A DNA stretch of 64,000 nt from Puffinus mauretanicus (GCA_023333565.1 JAJKFH010002906.1:1178001-1242000); one strand, 5' to 3'. Counted from the first letter of the stretch, positions 13,501 through 28,500 are shown. Translations and numbers: made by a program. The notes: a model not told the origin generated them from the letters alone.

Positions 13501-16500
13501 CAGCTGGTCTTCAAATCTCTAAACTACGGCACGGGTACGCTTCCTAGTGTGCCGGGAGTAGGAAGTCATTATCAACTCACTGCTTATTTTGGTTATTACA
13601 GTAGCGTGTTGTTGAGACTCTTGTAGCCTGGTGACAAGCTACAACATAAAAATTGCTTCCGCAAAATCTGTGATCCCATGGTGTCTTCAGTCCATCGCTG
13701 GGAGGCAGCCAGCGCCGTCAGGCAGCATGGCAGCTTTGTCAATTTTGTAAAGCATTCATAAAACACGCACCTTATTAAGCACTTGGAAAGTAATCTTAGT
13801 TTAAATTGATTGTTGAACAAAGAAGAAGCAATTTGCTGTAGGGGAATGTTTTATTTGCTTTTCCCCATAGGAAGGTGGATGGGAAAACAAAGTCACCCAA
13901 GTTGGAATTAAATAAATTCAATGCATTCAATTAGCTAATGGAGTGTCTCACAAAAGGTTGCACTATTAGAAAATTAAATTAGTTCTTCCTAATATGCTGA
14001 GATTCTTTAAGTCATTAACACCTTTTTTTCTTTTTAGAAACTGTCTGAAATATTCAAGGGATTATTTTTCACCATAGGCTTTTTGCTTTCCCTGTCATAC
14101 CTTTCAGTCCTGATTCTCTTCAGTCTTATAAATAGTGCTAATTTGTGAAAAGCATTTCTAAGCTAAATAACTTCAGTGCAATTCATGAGTACAAGGAACA
14201 TATTTCAGATTTTTCTAACAGAACATGGTGTTCTCAGAGATCAGTTTCACGAGCTATTACATGATTTAGTATCACTGGTTACAAAAAGACTCTACTCAAG
14301 CATGTTCACTGGTGGCTTCTTATGCCTTTTTACAGCAAAACAACTGAAAATGGAAGATGGAAGTATTTTGAATTTGCGGTCCTGCCCTTGCAATGTTATT
14401 CTGGATGAGCTCCATCCAACTTACATTAGGTTAATTAACAGCAGCATGGCGTTCGCTGGGAACAGCTACAGAGCGGCCAGACGTACCCCCCTGGTGCACT
14501 CCCACAGCGGTGTGCTCTGCGTGGTGTGGGGACAGAGACTTCCCATTCCCTTCGCGCCGTCCCAGTTGGGATGCTGCAGGGTCTGTGGGAGGAAATGCAG
14601 TGCACAATCAGTCACATCTTTGTAGCTCCATCTAGTCCTTGCTGAAGAGGCGGGGGGAGAAGGGACGAGGACATTTCCTGCGAGTACATACCTATTCAGT
14701 ACGCGCATTTTCAGAGCTTGTTCCTTCCCCTTTGCAAGCATATCTGATCTCACCCGAATCACGAGGTGGCGGGTCCAAGCTGCCCCCCAGCCAAGCTAGA
14801 GAGGAGGCTGGAGGAAGGACCAGTGCTCAGCGCTGCCTGTCGTTCTTGGTGGAGAGGAACCGATCTGTCCCATGGAAAAACCCAAAGTCTGCGTTAAAGG
14901 TAACTTGACAGCAGGAAACACAGGCGAAGGTCCTGGGCAGGGGGGCAGGGTTGAAAAAGAGCTAGCTAGGGACATGAAAGCACTTTTCACCAAGAGTGTT
15001 TCTTTCCTAGGCAAGCAAAACAGTCAGGTATATATGGAGATCCATTATCATGAGCTTAAAATCAAGCGCTTTGCTGAATGAGATCTGGCATGCCCTTATG
15101 TACGCAAATTATTTTTATCTGCTTCTAGCCTAATAGAGACTTGAATATTTTGAGAACTCATAGGTCTCATTGCTATGGAAACTAACTCTGTATCTTTAGG
15201 TCAGCCTTCCTATCTCTGATTTGCAGAGTCCGCATCTAGTCTTAAAAAAAAGAAGAAAAAGAAAAAAGAAAAAAGCGCCTAGCTGTATTTGCTGTTTCAA
15301 TCCCACTCCCCGCTACCCTTTGTCTCACTTCTGTAGCCAAAAGCAGAGTCCAACAGCCTTTACAGGGAAAAGAGGTTGTGACAAAAGCAGTCCAACGCCA
15401 GGTTACTGGTTTCAATGCCAATGAGAAGTGAGGGGATTTACGCTAATAGTATGGACAATTGACATAAGAGCATCAGGAGGCAAACCGAGCTCATCCAGAG
15501 GTAGACATCTCCGTAGGGAAACCCGGCCTCATACAACTGTGCTCTCCTTGTTTCTCTCTTGCTTGGGTGAGCAGGCCAAAACGCTCACCGATGCTCTGAA
15601 ATGCTAAACAACTCTTTTCCAATCCACAGCTTGATAGTGGGAGGATTTACCACGGCATGAACAAGGAGAACTGCTGCCACAGGAGTGATTGAGCTGGGAC
15701 CATCTCAGTAAAACAGATTGGCCCCATCTTGTGCCGGGACATCTGCCCTATTGTGAAATTTGGGGTTTTCCCTCTCCCTCCCGACCTTTCTCCTTCTGCA
15801 CAACTTCAGCTACCCTCATCTTACAGTTTACCCAAACTCGGACCAGCGACATTCCCGGGATGATACAAGAGAGGTGAACATCCCTATAGGGATACTGGTA
15901 CTTGACACACCTCGGTTTCTTTATAGCACTGATGGAGCTATAAGGTGCTTGCATTTCTTTAGTTTGCTTTTTCTCAGTCACTTTGTATATTGGGAGAGAA
16001 AAATTTGACTTTTTCAGAGGTAGTTCAAGGACAAATATATGTCTGTATTTCATGACCTCCAAAGACTTTCCTGCATAATTCAAAGTCATGGAGAATTCAC
16101 ATCCAGAACTTCTTAAAGTTGCTGGAATTTTACTGTTCTAGTAACAGGAAAAGTTTTTCCTTGGTTTTCTTATTCTAACAAAAAAGTTGACTCTTCACCA
16201 ATAGAAAGGAAGGTTGTTTTCACAGGAAAAAAGGATTATTCCAGTTGTGATATGCCCCCACTTTTGCTCAGAAGTGGGATGTATTGTAAATTCTGCTGTA
16301 AAAAAAATTCCTTTTTTGGCAAAAATGGTAAATCTACCAAGAAGGCAGTGCTTGTCAGTAAAAATGAAGTCTTTTTCTCCAAACTGCAAACACATATACC
16401 TGCTTAATACATTATTTTCTATTTTAGCACATATAATCTCTATACTTTAGTACAGGACAAATGTGCCTTGTCTGGGTGGCCTCAGCATTCATGGCTATAG

Positions 16501-19500
16501 GGGGAGTCCACATTCTTCTTTGTTATTGTTTGCTATTTTCATTTTTAAGTCATTTATTGATTTTCTTCCCCTTTGGAGAACAAGGCTAATCTCTTCTATT
16601 GGCTCAAAGGTGTTTTGTTTGGTTGGGTTTTTTTTCCCAGAAAATTAAGCTTTTATTCCTATTAAAACTGGTGCAGCTCCTTTTTCTGAATTTTTCCCCC
16701 AGTATGAGTGAAATCACTATCTCACCATGCTCCCTTTTTATCCAAGCCAAATATTAAATATATAAGATCATAGGCAAGCACTCAGACTTTTGGAGAATCA
16801 GGGTTACGCAATGGTGGAAAATGAGAAGAAAGCATTTTTTAAAGGTTGAAGGGAATTCAGCTTCAACAGACAGGGAAAATCCCACAAGTTTAATTCTTGT
16901 AATGGATGGCAGTGACACACGCTCTGCTTTCTGGGATGAGTATTATTCCATAAAGGAATGCAACATGAACCAGTAGTTAAACTAGGACAGATGTTGCTGG
17001 AAATATTTAGAAAGATGTTTACTTTATATTATTAGTGATCAAATATGCAATGTTCTTGGGTATGTCATCCTCACAACTTCCCACAAGACATAATATTTTC
17101 CTTGTTGGAGAAAGCAAATAACTAAGCTGTAGGCAGCTTTTAGTAACAGAGATATTTTGGACTGGTGATGTAGCTGCTTAAATATCCACCAGCACCACCA
17201 TCCCCCAGCCCAAACGCTTCCCTGGGCTTGCTCCTCTTACTCCCTCCATACCTGAAAAATGCTTCCCCCATCTCCCAGTCACCCTCTCCCAGGTACTGGG
17301 ACTTTCCCCGGTAGGTTTCCAGGGAGGAACTTCCACCCTCAACTCCCTGGAGCAAGCTGTCCATTCCCCCCGCAGCCACCACTCAGAATAACCTGTTTCT
17401 TCCTATCATTCACTGCGTGAATCTCTCTGGGCTTGACTTAAGAAGTGAGAAGGGATTTTTCTGACTGGGATGTGAAACCAGCAAATGTGGGGTTTTCCTT
17501 CACAAAGCTCACAAAGGTTTTGGCTATTGCAGTAAAACTGCTGCAATCTTCTCTGAGGACACGCTCGTAGTGATTTAAAAAAAAAAAAAAAAAAAAAATC
17601 ACTGCAGTTAATATGCTCCTGAAAGTTAAAGCTGATTTAAGACTGCCTACACTCAAAGTTGCCTTAATATAATCCCCTCTAACTAATCAGGTGCGTGTTG
17701 TGTGTGGAATGTACCCAAACCCTCTGTTATAGATGAAAAAAGACTCATCAGCTGCAAAGAAAGGGAGGTGTGAACTCTGCCTTCTTTTTTTCTCTCTCTC
17801 GAGCCTCCCACTCCTTCAGAACCAAAGTGGACCCCATCGCGCTAAAGCAGGGACAGCACAGAAGAGAAAACATTTCTTCATGATCTCCTCACTGCTTCCC
17901 CCGCTGCCCGCCCTGTCCTTCATCACCTGCCTGACACAGGCATCGTCCCGCTTGCCCCAGCGGCCTGGGGCTTCCGCGCCCTCCCTCCCCTCCTCCCCTC
18001 AATAACTGCAGCCACGTCACCCCGGGGAGGCCGGATCAAATCCCTTTTTTCAGGAAAAATGACCCATATCACATTCTTGAAGCCAAAAAAGCAACACTAT
18101 TCTCTTCCCCGTTTCATCCTTTTTATGCACCCCCATGTTGTTGAACTCCTCTTTGGCTTCTCAGCTTCCACCCACCCTCCTTTTTCGGTTCCCTGCCCAT
18201 TGCTCAATCACCCCCAGCCGCCGGGGCCGGCGTGGGGGGGTGGAGGGGGTGCGCGGGGGGAGGTCACCGCGTGGGGCTGCGGCTGCAAGGTCACGGGCCG
18301 TGGCTGTGCCTCCTGCTCCGAGTTTGCCGTACCAGGGGGTTACCCTCCGCTACAGCAACAGGTTTTGTCCCCTTGGTTCCTCAGCTTCCTTCCTCTTTTT
18401 CCTCTGGCTTTTGGTCTGCCTTCCCGCACTAAGCGTGAAACTGGAGTAGCCAGAAAGACGACTGCTGCCATTTTCCAACTACCTCCCCTACACATCCATC
18501 TTTTATGGGGATCAAACATTTTTGCCTTACTGTGCACTTTTTTGGCCCATCGGAGGTGGCCAGTGAAGGAGGCTTGCTTCTAGAAGAGCTGAAGCTCTGT
18601 GCTGCTGTGGAAAGGCAAAATATTGGGAAGAGCTCTGTATACCGGCCAAACAGCAAGCCTTCTCAGGCTCCTACTTTTTAAATGCTCGTCTGCTAAATAT
18701 GTTGCTTTTATATCATTTACAGAATGTTTCCCTGCCCTGAGGCCTTTTCTATATATGTTTGCTACCGTATGGTCATATATTATTTTTCTCATCAGCCTGA
18801 GGGCACAGAAATTGATACAGCTCTTACACCACTGCAATCCCATTGACTTCAGGGGAATTACTTCCCATTAGAGCAAGCGAAATCAGAATGAATAAATACG
18901 CCATTTTTCTGCTATTCACCGTGAACGCTGTAAAGCCCACTGGTGTAGTCAGAGAAAGCCGGAGACTGACTCTTGCTTTACTCTTCAGTGCTGTTCCTGA
19001 CTGTATGACAGGATAAACTACTTGTTCAGGTACACCTACAGAGTGAGGTAAGAAGATAAACTCTTACACGTATACCACTTTCTGTCTCCGTTCTCACTGG
19101 CACGCAGATCAGCACCTGCCTGCCGCGCCGTGCAGCAGACCAGCTGCGGCCACCCCCCCGCAGCGGGACGGGTAGCGCAGGGCATCCTCTTTCTCACTGA
19201 GAACCAGAACTGCTCTGACAGAGCGGAGAAGAGCCAGTGGCAGAGTAATTATCTGCTATCTATTTTAACTATCAATTTTTTTATTTTCTCCAGGTCTTTC
19301 TGTTGGGAATCAAAGCACTCGAGCCATTCAATCACCCACAGAGGGCTTTCATCCTCATCTTATAAATGGGAAAACCCTGAGACCCAGAGATCTTAAATTA
19401 TTTGTCCTTGGCCATAGATGTTGTGGAGCCAGAAATAGTCCCCAGTTCCAGATTGCCACTTGAATACATTTAACCACAAGACCATCCTTCTTCTTCATTA

Positions 19501-22500
19501 CTCCTTAGTGTTTCATTCAGACACAAACATAAGGCGGCAACAAAGCAAAAGAAAGAAAACCTCAGGCCCAGATGCACCGTGAGCCAGACACACAAAGCTG
19601 CCAGACTGCATCCAGCCATCACATGGGTGCTGTAGGAAATGCTGGCAGTTGCCTCCCTATGCAGAGATCAGTTACAATTGCATACCATGGAGATACTCCC
19701 CAGGTGGGCTGTGAGTTATTCTGGAAGAGGAAGAGAAAGGATCTGTCAAAGCCAGACACGTTCTGAAGACATCCTCATAAACAGACCCAGGAACCACCAA
19801 CCCAAGCTATATGTCCTAAGTGGATCTCCAGTCACAAACGCCTTGGGGAACCCCTAGCGGGTCTGTCTGGCCTTCAGGTTCCCTCCATGTGTATTAACGG
19901 AATAGTCTATCCCAATTTTTCAATCCAGAAGTTACTAATGATAGTCTTTCTCTTCCCAGTGTTAATGCATTTTTCCTGGTATTTTCCTTTCAAACAAAAA
20001 GGAATAATGAATATCTCAATAATTAACATCTCACAGTCCTTTGTAATGAAGAGGTCATGTACTTTCTCAGCAGCTTCTATCTCCATGGATGCAACAAAGG
20101 CTAGTGATAAGGCTACAGTGGTATTCTTCTGAGCTTTGCCTATGTACTTAGCTCTATCTATTGAAGTGAGCAGTAGCAAAATGGCTCAAAACATGGACAT
20201 GTTCAGAGATGAAGGCGGTAGTTCCAGCTCATAGCTGTCATGTCTTGCTGTACACAGAGTTGCCTCCTTCACACTGTCAGCTGCACACTGGTTCAAATCC
20301 TGAAGGCTTTCTTTATGTACGAGACCTAGAATATATTTCTGTTTTAAGCAATGAACTACAAAAATTGTTTTCTCGTCTGTGTCCTCTGCTGATACATTCT
20401 CAGCGACGAACGTATCTTCCATTTTTCTCTAAAATAAATAGATTTCCTCTACCCTCCTTACTCCCCTCCTCCAAGTTAGAAATGTCAGGAATTACAATTG
20501 CTGACACTGTGCTTGCTGCAGGACTACCGAGAAGTGGGGCTTTAGTATAAGCAGAAATTTGACCTGCCGTTTTCTCAGCCTTCAGTAAGGGAAAGAAGAT
20601 GTTGTCTCGTGCATAAAGGGGTTTCACAAAGAACTCATATAACCTGTTCTCAGCCACTGCTAGTTTATAGTTTGAGTCAAAATTGCAAGCAAATGAACAA
20701 GGATTTACTTGGCTTGACTAAATGTTCCTACTTTAAAAAAAAAAAATCATGAAAACATTGCAGCTCAAGTTTCTCTCATTTCTCATGTCACTAACTCATG
20801 ACTTCAGGCTACCCAGTAGCAAAACTGTGGAAGCTGAGATCTAATATTTGCAGCAACTGATTTGCACAGGCTACCAGAAATCCTTTTGCAGATTTGCAGG
20901 AGAGAATAAAGAGTCAAAACCAGCTCAGTCCCTTTGTTCCTGCTGTAGTTTTCACTGTATTAAAAGGCAGTTCAATTTCATATAATCACAACAGCAAGCA
21001 GCTATAACAGAATACATTAAAAACACATTTGTTCAATAAAAGAATGCCATTTCACAAAAGGTCATGCTTTCAGTTTTGAGGAGGCTGCTAGTGACAAGCA
21101 AAATGCCAATATATCATATCACAAAGCATTGACTTGTCTATTCCCTAGCCGCCTTTGCTACAAAAATGAGACAAATAGTATTTACCTACCTTCTCAGATG
21201 CTGAAATATTTGGTCATAAATTAAAAATACATACTACTGTATATTTAAAATGAGGCACATGTGAAGTAAGACATACAGTTCCATAAAGTGGATAACATAT
21301 GGGAAATGCACTGTTAAGAATCTCATTGGCAAAAACAATAATCTTGGAAAAAACAGTAACTGTTTTAGCAGTTTAACTAATTGTGCACAACATTCCACAG
21401 CATTTATTTAGAAGACAGCTACTTGATACTAAACTTTAAATATTTAAGACAAACTGCCATTTCAGGGAGTTCCTCCTCTCCACAGCCATAGCAGTCTGTT
21501 TCCAGCAACAGCGTAAAGGACACCGCCATAGATATACACCACTCCTGCATTATCTCATCCATAGCTCTAAGGTGCTATTTCCTATCATTTTAACCTGTAT
21601 CTGTCAAGTTTCCAACACCTTTGAAAGGTGATTTTTATGCTAGAAGAAAATTCACTTTTAACCCAGGGGTAAATTTATCGCGCCATTTAATCTGCAACCT
21701 CCTCTTGAATAGAAGAGCTTAGCTCTTTGTCCATTTGTCTCTTGGGCACTTAGTTAATGAAGGAGGAGAATTTTGCTGATTGCATTGGCTAAATTTTTGT
21801 CTTTTTAAAATGTTGTCCAAGCAAAAAGATAAATACTTATCAGTCCAGATAGATGGGGAGAAATATAGTACTGCCTATGATATTCATTCTTCTCTTTTTT
21901 TGTCCTAAGTGATATTTTAAAGTCAGTCAGGTTTCTGTATGTCAAGTATTAGAGGCAGCAGCACCTGTAATTATGATTCCTTTTTAAGGAACTCCTTTTT
22001 GGTGACTTATATCTTTTCCAAAGAAACCATTCAATTAAAATGGCTGATGGTGGATGAGCAGTCTCATTTTTGAAAAGATTCAGCTATAATGGGTCACCTT
22101 CGTCTCAGAATTTGGGGAATGGAAAAGTACATTGCTTTCCCCTCATTATAAAAAACAAGTAAAAGGAATGGGTTTTGTTAGGTCTCACACCTAGCAACTC
22201 CAGAAAGGACACTTGAAATTCCTCAAGTTTGCCGTCATGACGAGGTTGTGCTTTTGCAGTTTCCACCTGACCGAGCCCTACAGCTCGGGGCAAGCAGTTC
22301 ATCATTCTCAGAAGCAGTCTATAAGAATTTGCCACCTAAGTTCAGTGAACATCCCCAGTACCGCATGTGCTCCATGTCCTTTGAACAGGGAAAAGACAGA
22401 ACAGGTCCGAAGATGAGAAGGTACGAAAATAACGTGAAGTGAGATAAGGTGGCTGTGAAGATGGAAAAAGATGAGAGCAGAAGAGCCCAAAACCAACAGC

Positions 22501-25500
22501 AGGAGCAGACGATGGGGGAAAAGGCTGCAAGCCAGGAGGAGACAAAGGCAGAAGCTGGAGAGGTGGAGGTGGGAAGTGAAGAGGTTTTTAATCAGTCCTT
22601 TCTCACGCTTTATTTCAGAATTTGACAATGAACAGACAGCTCTAGAGCCCCAACATACCTCTGCTGTCTAGCAAACAGCTACAAAACCCAATGGGGAAAA
22701 ACATGCTTTCTCATTCCCCTCGTGTCCTACCTTTAAATGTTGCCTTCTGCAACCTTAATTTTATTTTAATTTCTTTTTTTCAATATAATAAAAAGTCCCT
22801 ACTGTAGCAGCATTAAAAGACAATCAGATTTGACTGTTGGGCAAAGCACAGGAGGAATGCAAATGATCAACAAAGAGTTGACAACCGAGAAATTCTGGTC
22901 CTCTTACAGAATAACTGCTGCGTGGATATAAATTCTTCCTCCTATCAGTTACATACAGGCTTTTTTGCCTACGTACATCTTAAACGTCAATTATCCATGC
23001 AATTTCGGAAAAAAAAAAATCATAATTGATGCTCTCTTACTCAAGGCAAGTTTTGAGAGAAAATTAGTGCTCTAAATGGCAAAATATTCAAACAAAAGCA
23101 CTGATTATAACTCTGTAATTGATATGAGCTTTTAAATGGTATATGACACATCCAGATTGCTTCAGTAAGAAAACAGGTTTAGGGTTGGATAGTAGCTGAG
23201 ATTTTTTTGTTGGTTTTATGGCTAAGGATAGCCAGATGGATAAGGATTTTATTATAGATATTGGCAAGTTAATGCTGCTGAAAGCCTGACACATGACGCG
23301 TTGACTCAAAGTTGGAACATCAGATTTTCATCAACATTAAATTCAAGCAATTTTTCTGAAACTGCAGCCTGGATGTGCCACCACAGTTTGTGTATTACCT
23401 ACCTCAAAAGAAGAAAAACCACAAGCACGGGGAATTCTTCGGTCTGAAGTGAAAAAGATGAGCGAAGAGCATTCACCACAAGAGGAGAGCCAGAATTCTT
23501 GAAAACTTGTGCGTGTCAACACGTACGCTAAGCTCTGCCCAGCCGCACACCCGCTCGCAGGCAGGTCACAGCGCCCGCTGCCCTCTTCACGTCACCCGGC
23601 CTGGAAAACTGGATTTCACCGTCGGTCGTCTTCTGCCTTCCAGTCCAGCCTCCAGACCGGGGAGAAGCACTCCAGTAATCCTCGAACCTTGTACTGTGGA
23701 TGAACCCCTAATACATATGTGATTTGTTGAAAATACATGCATCACATTCATCAGTTACATCCCCAATTTCCTAATCCAGGTATGAAAACGGAGTTGGCTT
23801 GGAATGCCTGAACCAAAGCAATCTGGCTGGAGTTGAGTAGTCTTCAAAGGAGTCGCCCATGGGTGACATTTATCTTTGTTTCTTCATTTGTAGCATAGAC
23901 AAAGGGAGCTATTTACATTCCTGAAAGATCTTGGCTCAGCAGTTTCCCTTTTGAGACCGTACAGTAAGGGAAAGAGCTAACGAATCTGTTTGTGGCCTTC
24001 AAATTCTACGCCAGAAACTTTACAAGCATGGACAGGTGCCCGTCTGGGAAAGCTGGTCATCTAATTTTAGATATGCCAAGATGAACAGGAGGAAAAAATA
24101 TGATAGAGAGAGTAGGGTTAGCAAAGAAAGAATTCTGGCCAGTAAAAGAACAGAGTAACTCGATCAGTGCGCATCCACGCAGCATGACGTTTTGTTATTA
24201 ACACAAAGGATAAAAAACTTTACCGTTAATATCACTTGATCTGCAGCGATTAAACATCTCCCTGGAGTTTCTCCTCTCATCAGAACAGGAATTCTTCCTA
24301 AATTTGGCCCCTATCTCTTAGCCAGCCTCACATCAGACCTTCCAATAGTACAGATCTCAATTGCCACAGTGGACGCCGACCACCAGGTCACCCCGGGAAG
24401 GTCACCTGTGGAAGGAACGGAGCCAACTGCAGCAATCAGCAAGGGGGGGCTCAGAAGAATGAACAGAAAAGCTGCTGCATTTGAGCTGTAGCAGAGGCGG
24501 CCAACGTATTCCTGACTGATCAGGGATTTGGGTCAGGAGACATTGGAAATAAGGTAGGTTTTGGATGCTGCTTCCCGCAAAACGGGGATCTGCTTGGCTC
24601 GCGGTGCCTCCCAGCACTCAGCAGCCCAGCTGGAAGCCATAAGCAGCTATCAGCTCGGGCTCATGACATCGCTGTGGCACCGAGCACATTTTTCACATAC
24701 TAAGACAGCACAGATACAGGCTGTTAGCCGAGGGAGTTTATTAAAGAGTCAAACTGCCAGCTGCAGACGCTTCATTTCCGCAGGTTAAGCTTTTTGTTTT
24801 GTTGGAGTGATCACATTTTTCAGCTGCAAAGTTTATTAAAAAAAAAATCTTTGACATTAGCATCGGTTAAACTTGCCTGTCAGAACACCTAAAAACTGAT
24901 TTTTGAAACGCATACAATGCCTTGCAACTCTTCTTTGGTTTTTGAAAGGGACCAAGGTTTCTGGTTGTAAATTTTACTCGCCAGTAACTCAACCGTCTTG
25001 TGAAACGTGCAGAAATCGCAGAAAGCAGTTTGATAAAGGAAGGCACGTATTTAACTTCAGCAAGGCCAGCCCCTGGGAATAACGCAGTGTTGCACCGCGG
25101 CGCAGGCAGTCTTGTGAAAGAGAAATGAATCAGCCACGTACTCTGCCCTGTAGCCTCATGGAAGCTGTGCTGAACCACAGGCTGAGGGGCCAGCTTTTCA
25201 CCTTATTATACCTTTGGGAAAGAGGAGTTACTATTGCTGCGGAATTTTGCAGCATGCTAAGAGGTTTCACAATCCCAGGGCAGTCGGAGATGGTGAAAGA
25301 GCCTAGATCTGTCAAGTTAAAGGACTAAATCTTTGCTTCGGTGGCGTGCCTCTGGCAGCCCCCAGTTGGGTTGCCTTTTTCTGTGCTCAGAGAGCGCAGC
25401 GTCGCCAACGCAAGGGAGGAGGATTCCTCTGGGGGCTCAGGTGGGGGAAACGAACACGTGCACCCTTACAACGGGCCACGCTGCCGGTAGCCCACGGTCT

Positions 25501-28500
25501 GGTTTTAGACCTGAGGGAGAAAGGCCAAGCCTAAGCCCGGAGCTCTGCTGCAGCGCTGCAGACACGGAGACAACACGCGGGAGAAAACTGTACCCTGACG
25601 CAGAGGCTGTGGTTGGGCATCTGCTTCTCAGGAGAGCTGATATACAAGAGTCCTGACTTTTGATTTCAGAGCCTGTGAAGTCTTGCTCATGACCTCTAGA
25701 GTGAGAAATGCATAGAGTAGTCGTCTTAAAGGTTTGCTTAAGCCTACTCTGTTTTGACCGGGTAGAAGTCAGCTGCTCAGCAAAACAGACTTCTGCCGGG
25801 TTCTTTAGGTCCGAGCAATTCCTGAAGACGGCAGAGTATCGGAGCTACATTAACAAAATGCTTTTAATTCAAAGTTTTAGTGTTTCAAAGTTCAGATGTG
25901 CAGCTGGTCACATTTACAGGTAATTTTATATCGAATTTTTGCTGTGCCAGGAAGCATTGGGTGCCAGCAAGAGTGAAATACAGGAGGCAGCTTTATTTCT
26001 GTTGCTGGTTTTAAGGCAAGTTTTTAATAGCTTCCAGTTAGCTTGGGCAAAGGAAGCTAGCTGCAAAGTAAATTACAGAAACTTAAGATTTGCTACACTT
26101 AATGTATAGCTGAAATAATATACTGCAAAAGGTACAAATAGCATTATAGTGGCCACGAGACCTGAAGTGGAGGGACACGTGACCAAAATAACTGAGGACA
26201 ACTTACACTGAAGGACAAGTTTGAAAAACAATTTGAAAGTTCACATCGTTAATATAATTTTTCCTAAACTAAGAAGATGACTGAGTCCCAGTTCCAGTGG
26301 GACTCCCATGTCCTGAACACAGCACAGCTTGAGTGGTCACTAATACTTTGGGGTTCCCTACTGATTTTTTTATAGGATGGCTAGTGTGAAGCCTCAATCT
26401 CACATCAGCAAAAAGAGGAAGAGAACATTTTCTTATTTTCTGTTGGCGGCATACAGCCACTTTTCCACACGCTAGACAGGAGTTTAAAAAGAGATGTGGT
26501 CTCTTGTCTTCTACCAAGTCATGACTGTTAGGGTCTGATTTAAGACGTCTGAACTCGAGAGTGTACTCTTAGCTATTAAGGCATGATTTGACCCTGATTT
26601 CCGAGCAGCCACTGCTTAAAGCCTTTGCATTCTTCTTCGAATTGTTCCACCTCTTTATGGATTTTTCCAGCTGACCCTTTTGATCCTATTTGAAGAAGCT
26701 GAGTGGGGGCAGTTCATTGCATGGAAGAATATTAGGCCTGAAGAACAACAGCTGTAACTCAAGCAGCAGTTAGAAAAACTTTTATATGGCTCTGTCTTCC
26801 TTATAATTCCTACGAAGCTGCCTTCTGAGCACAAAATATGCTTACAGTTCATCTTAATTCTCTGATGACTTTGCCTTCCCCCAGCCAGCAGGACAGCAAT
26901 TTTGCAGCTGCTGCTACTGCACCTAATTTATCAGCAGCTTGCTTTGCCAATGCTCGGAGCACCAACAATCGTGGTCATAACTCACGCAGAACCGGGACTC
27001 CACTCTTGAAGGAAACAAGAGCTGCACGATGCCCTTCTACAGCTTTCACAGCTGTAGGAGATGCTCGGCTGGATTGCTGAGTCCGGCTCCCACTGACGCC
27101 CACCCCCAGCCCCACGTCCCTGTTGATGCTCTGTAATGGTCAGGAAGCAGAGTCACAAACTGGAACCAGGATTAACATATTCTGCACTTTTCCAGGAGTT
27201 ACTCTTCTTGTTAGAGTGTTACTAAGGTCAGAAATAATGACAGTACCCTCACAGGGGGCTTTAGCGGTGAGGAAGGGAACAATCAGGATATATTTCAATA
27301 GGTTACCTCAGACAGTCTCCGGCGGAATAACAATCAATCAGGTCTGATATGACGTACTGTGAAGGGTAATAGGTCTGAAAAGTTGGGCTATTTGATGCCA
27401 ATCTAGAGCTAGGCAAGCAATCTGAAACCAGCTTTTACGCTAACTGCAGCTGGGGAAAAGGAGAATTGAATTGGCCCCGGTCCCACAAAACACGCGTTTC
27501 GGTATTACGGCTCCTGTAGCTCTGTTACTTCACCAGTCCTTCAGGGTGCAGTTTCCATGTTACAGCCAAGCTGAAGTAATGGGCAGGCGATGCTGGAAAG
27601 GGGAGTCGTGCTTCTCCTCTCATCCTCAACACCTGGCTATGGATTCTCAAGGCTTCAGTAGTAGCTCCCATCTGACCCCTACTGCAAGCAGGTAGGTAAG
27701 GGTAGATTTCCACCAGCAAACACAAGTGACCAGCAGTAGATTCGCTTAACTAATGTGAAACCCACTGCCCAGGATTCCCATTTCACCACTGCTTGAACTG
27801 CGCTACGCTGAAAGGGACAGACCTGTCTGTCGTCCTCTTAACCTGCTGCAGCCACTTCCCTTGCGCTGGCAGCAGCACCCGCCGCTCGGGTGATGAGCTC
27901 AGAGACCTAACCCCAGCCGATGAGCACAAAGATCAAAATAATGCGCTTATTTGTTGGACGGGGCTCTGAGCAACCTGATCTAGTTGAAGATGTCCCTGCT
28001 CATTGCAGGTGGGTTAGACTAGATAACCTTTACATGTCCCTTCCAACCCAAACTATTCTATGATTCTACAAACAGCATTCCTTCCCACAGCAGGCGCCTA
28101 GCCTTCTCTTTCTCTTGCTGTCAAACCTTGCATTTCTTCCCCTTGGCATGTGGGAAAAACTCAGGCTCCAACTGCGTTCGGCATTTGCTGTCCTTCCGTG
28201 GTGCCTCCCAACCACTCGTTTTTACGAGAAGAGACACTACTTAATCTCAAGCAGCAGAAAGAAATAATTTAATATCCTTTGTTTTGAGACACAGTTTGTA
28301 TATTTGTCTAATTATCCAAAAGGCACCTTATCCTCGAGAGGAACCACCAGCTCCAGCTACCCAGCAGCTGGCCAAAATCAGCCAGCTCCCCACCAACAAC
28401 GGCCAGGATTGCCATGGCAATTTATCCCCTTACAGAATGACAGTCACATCTTGTCTGGTCAAGGTTGCTTTTCATCTTCTGATTCCCACCATGTGGATTA

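Noticed and set aside
14176..14625. 149-codon plus-strand ORF in SPMIP2 intron 3
   Set aside because: Composition is unlike a folded domain, there is no splice or start context, and nothing in it is recognisable.
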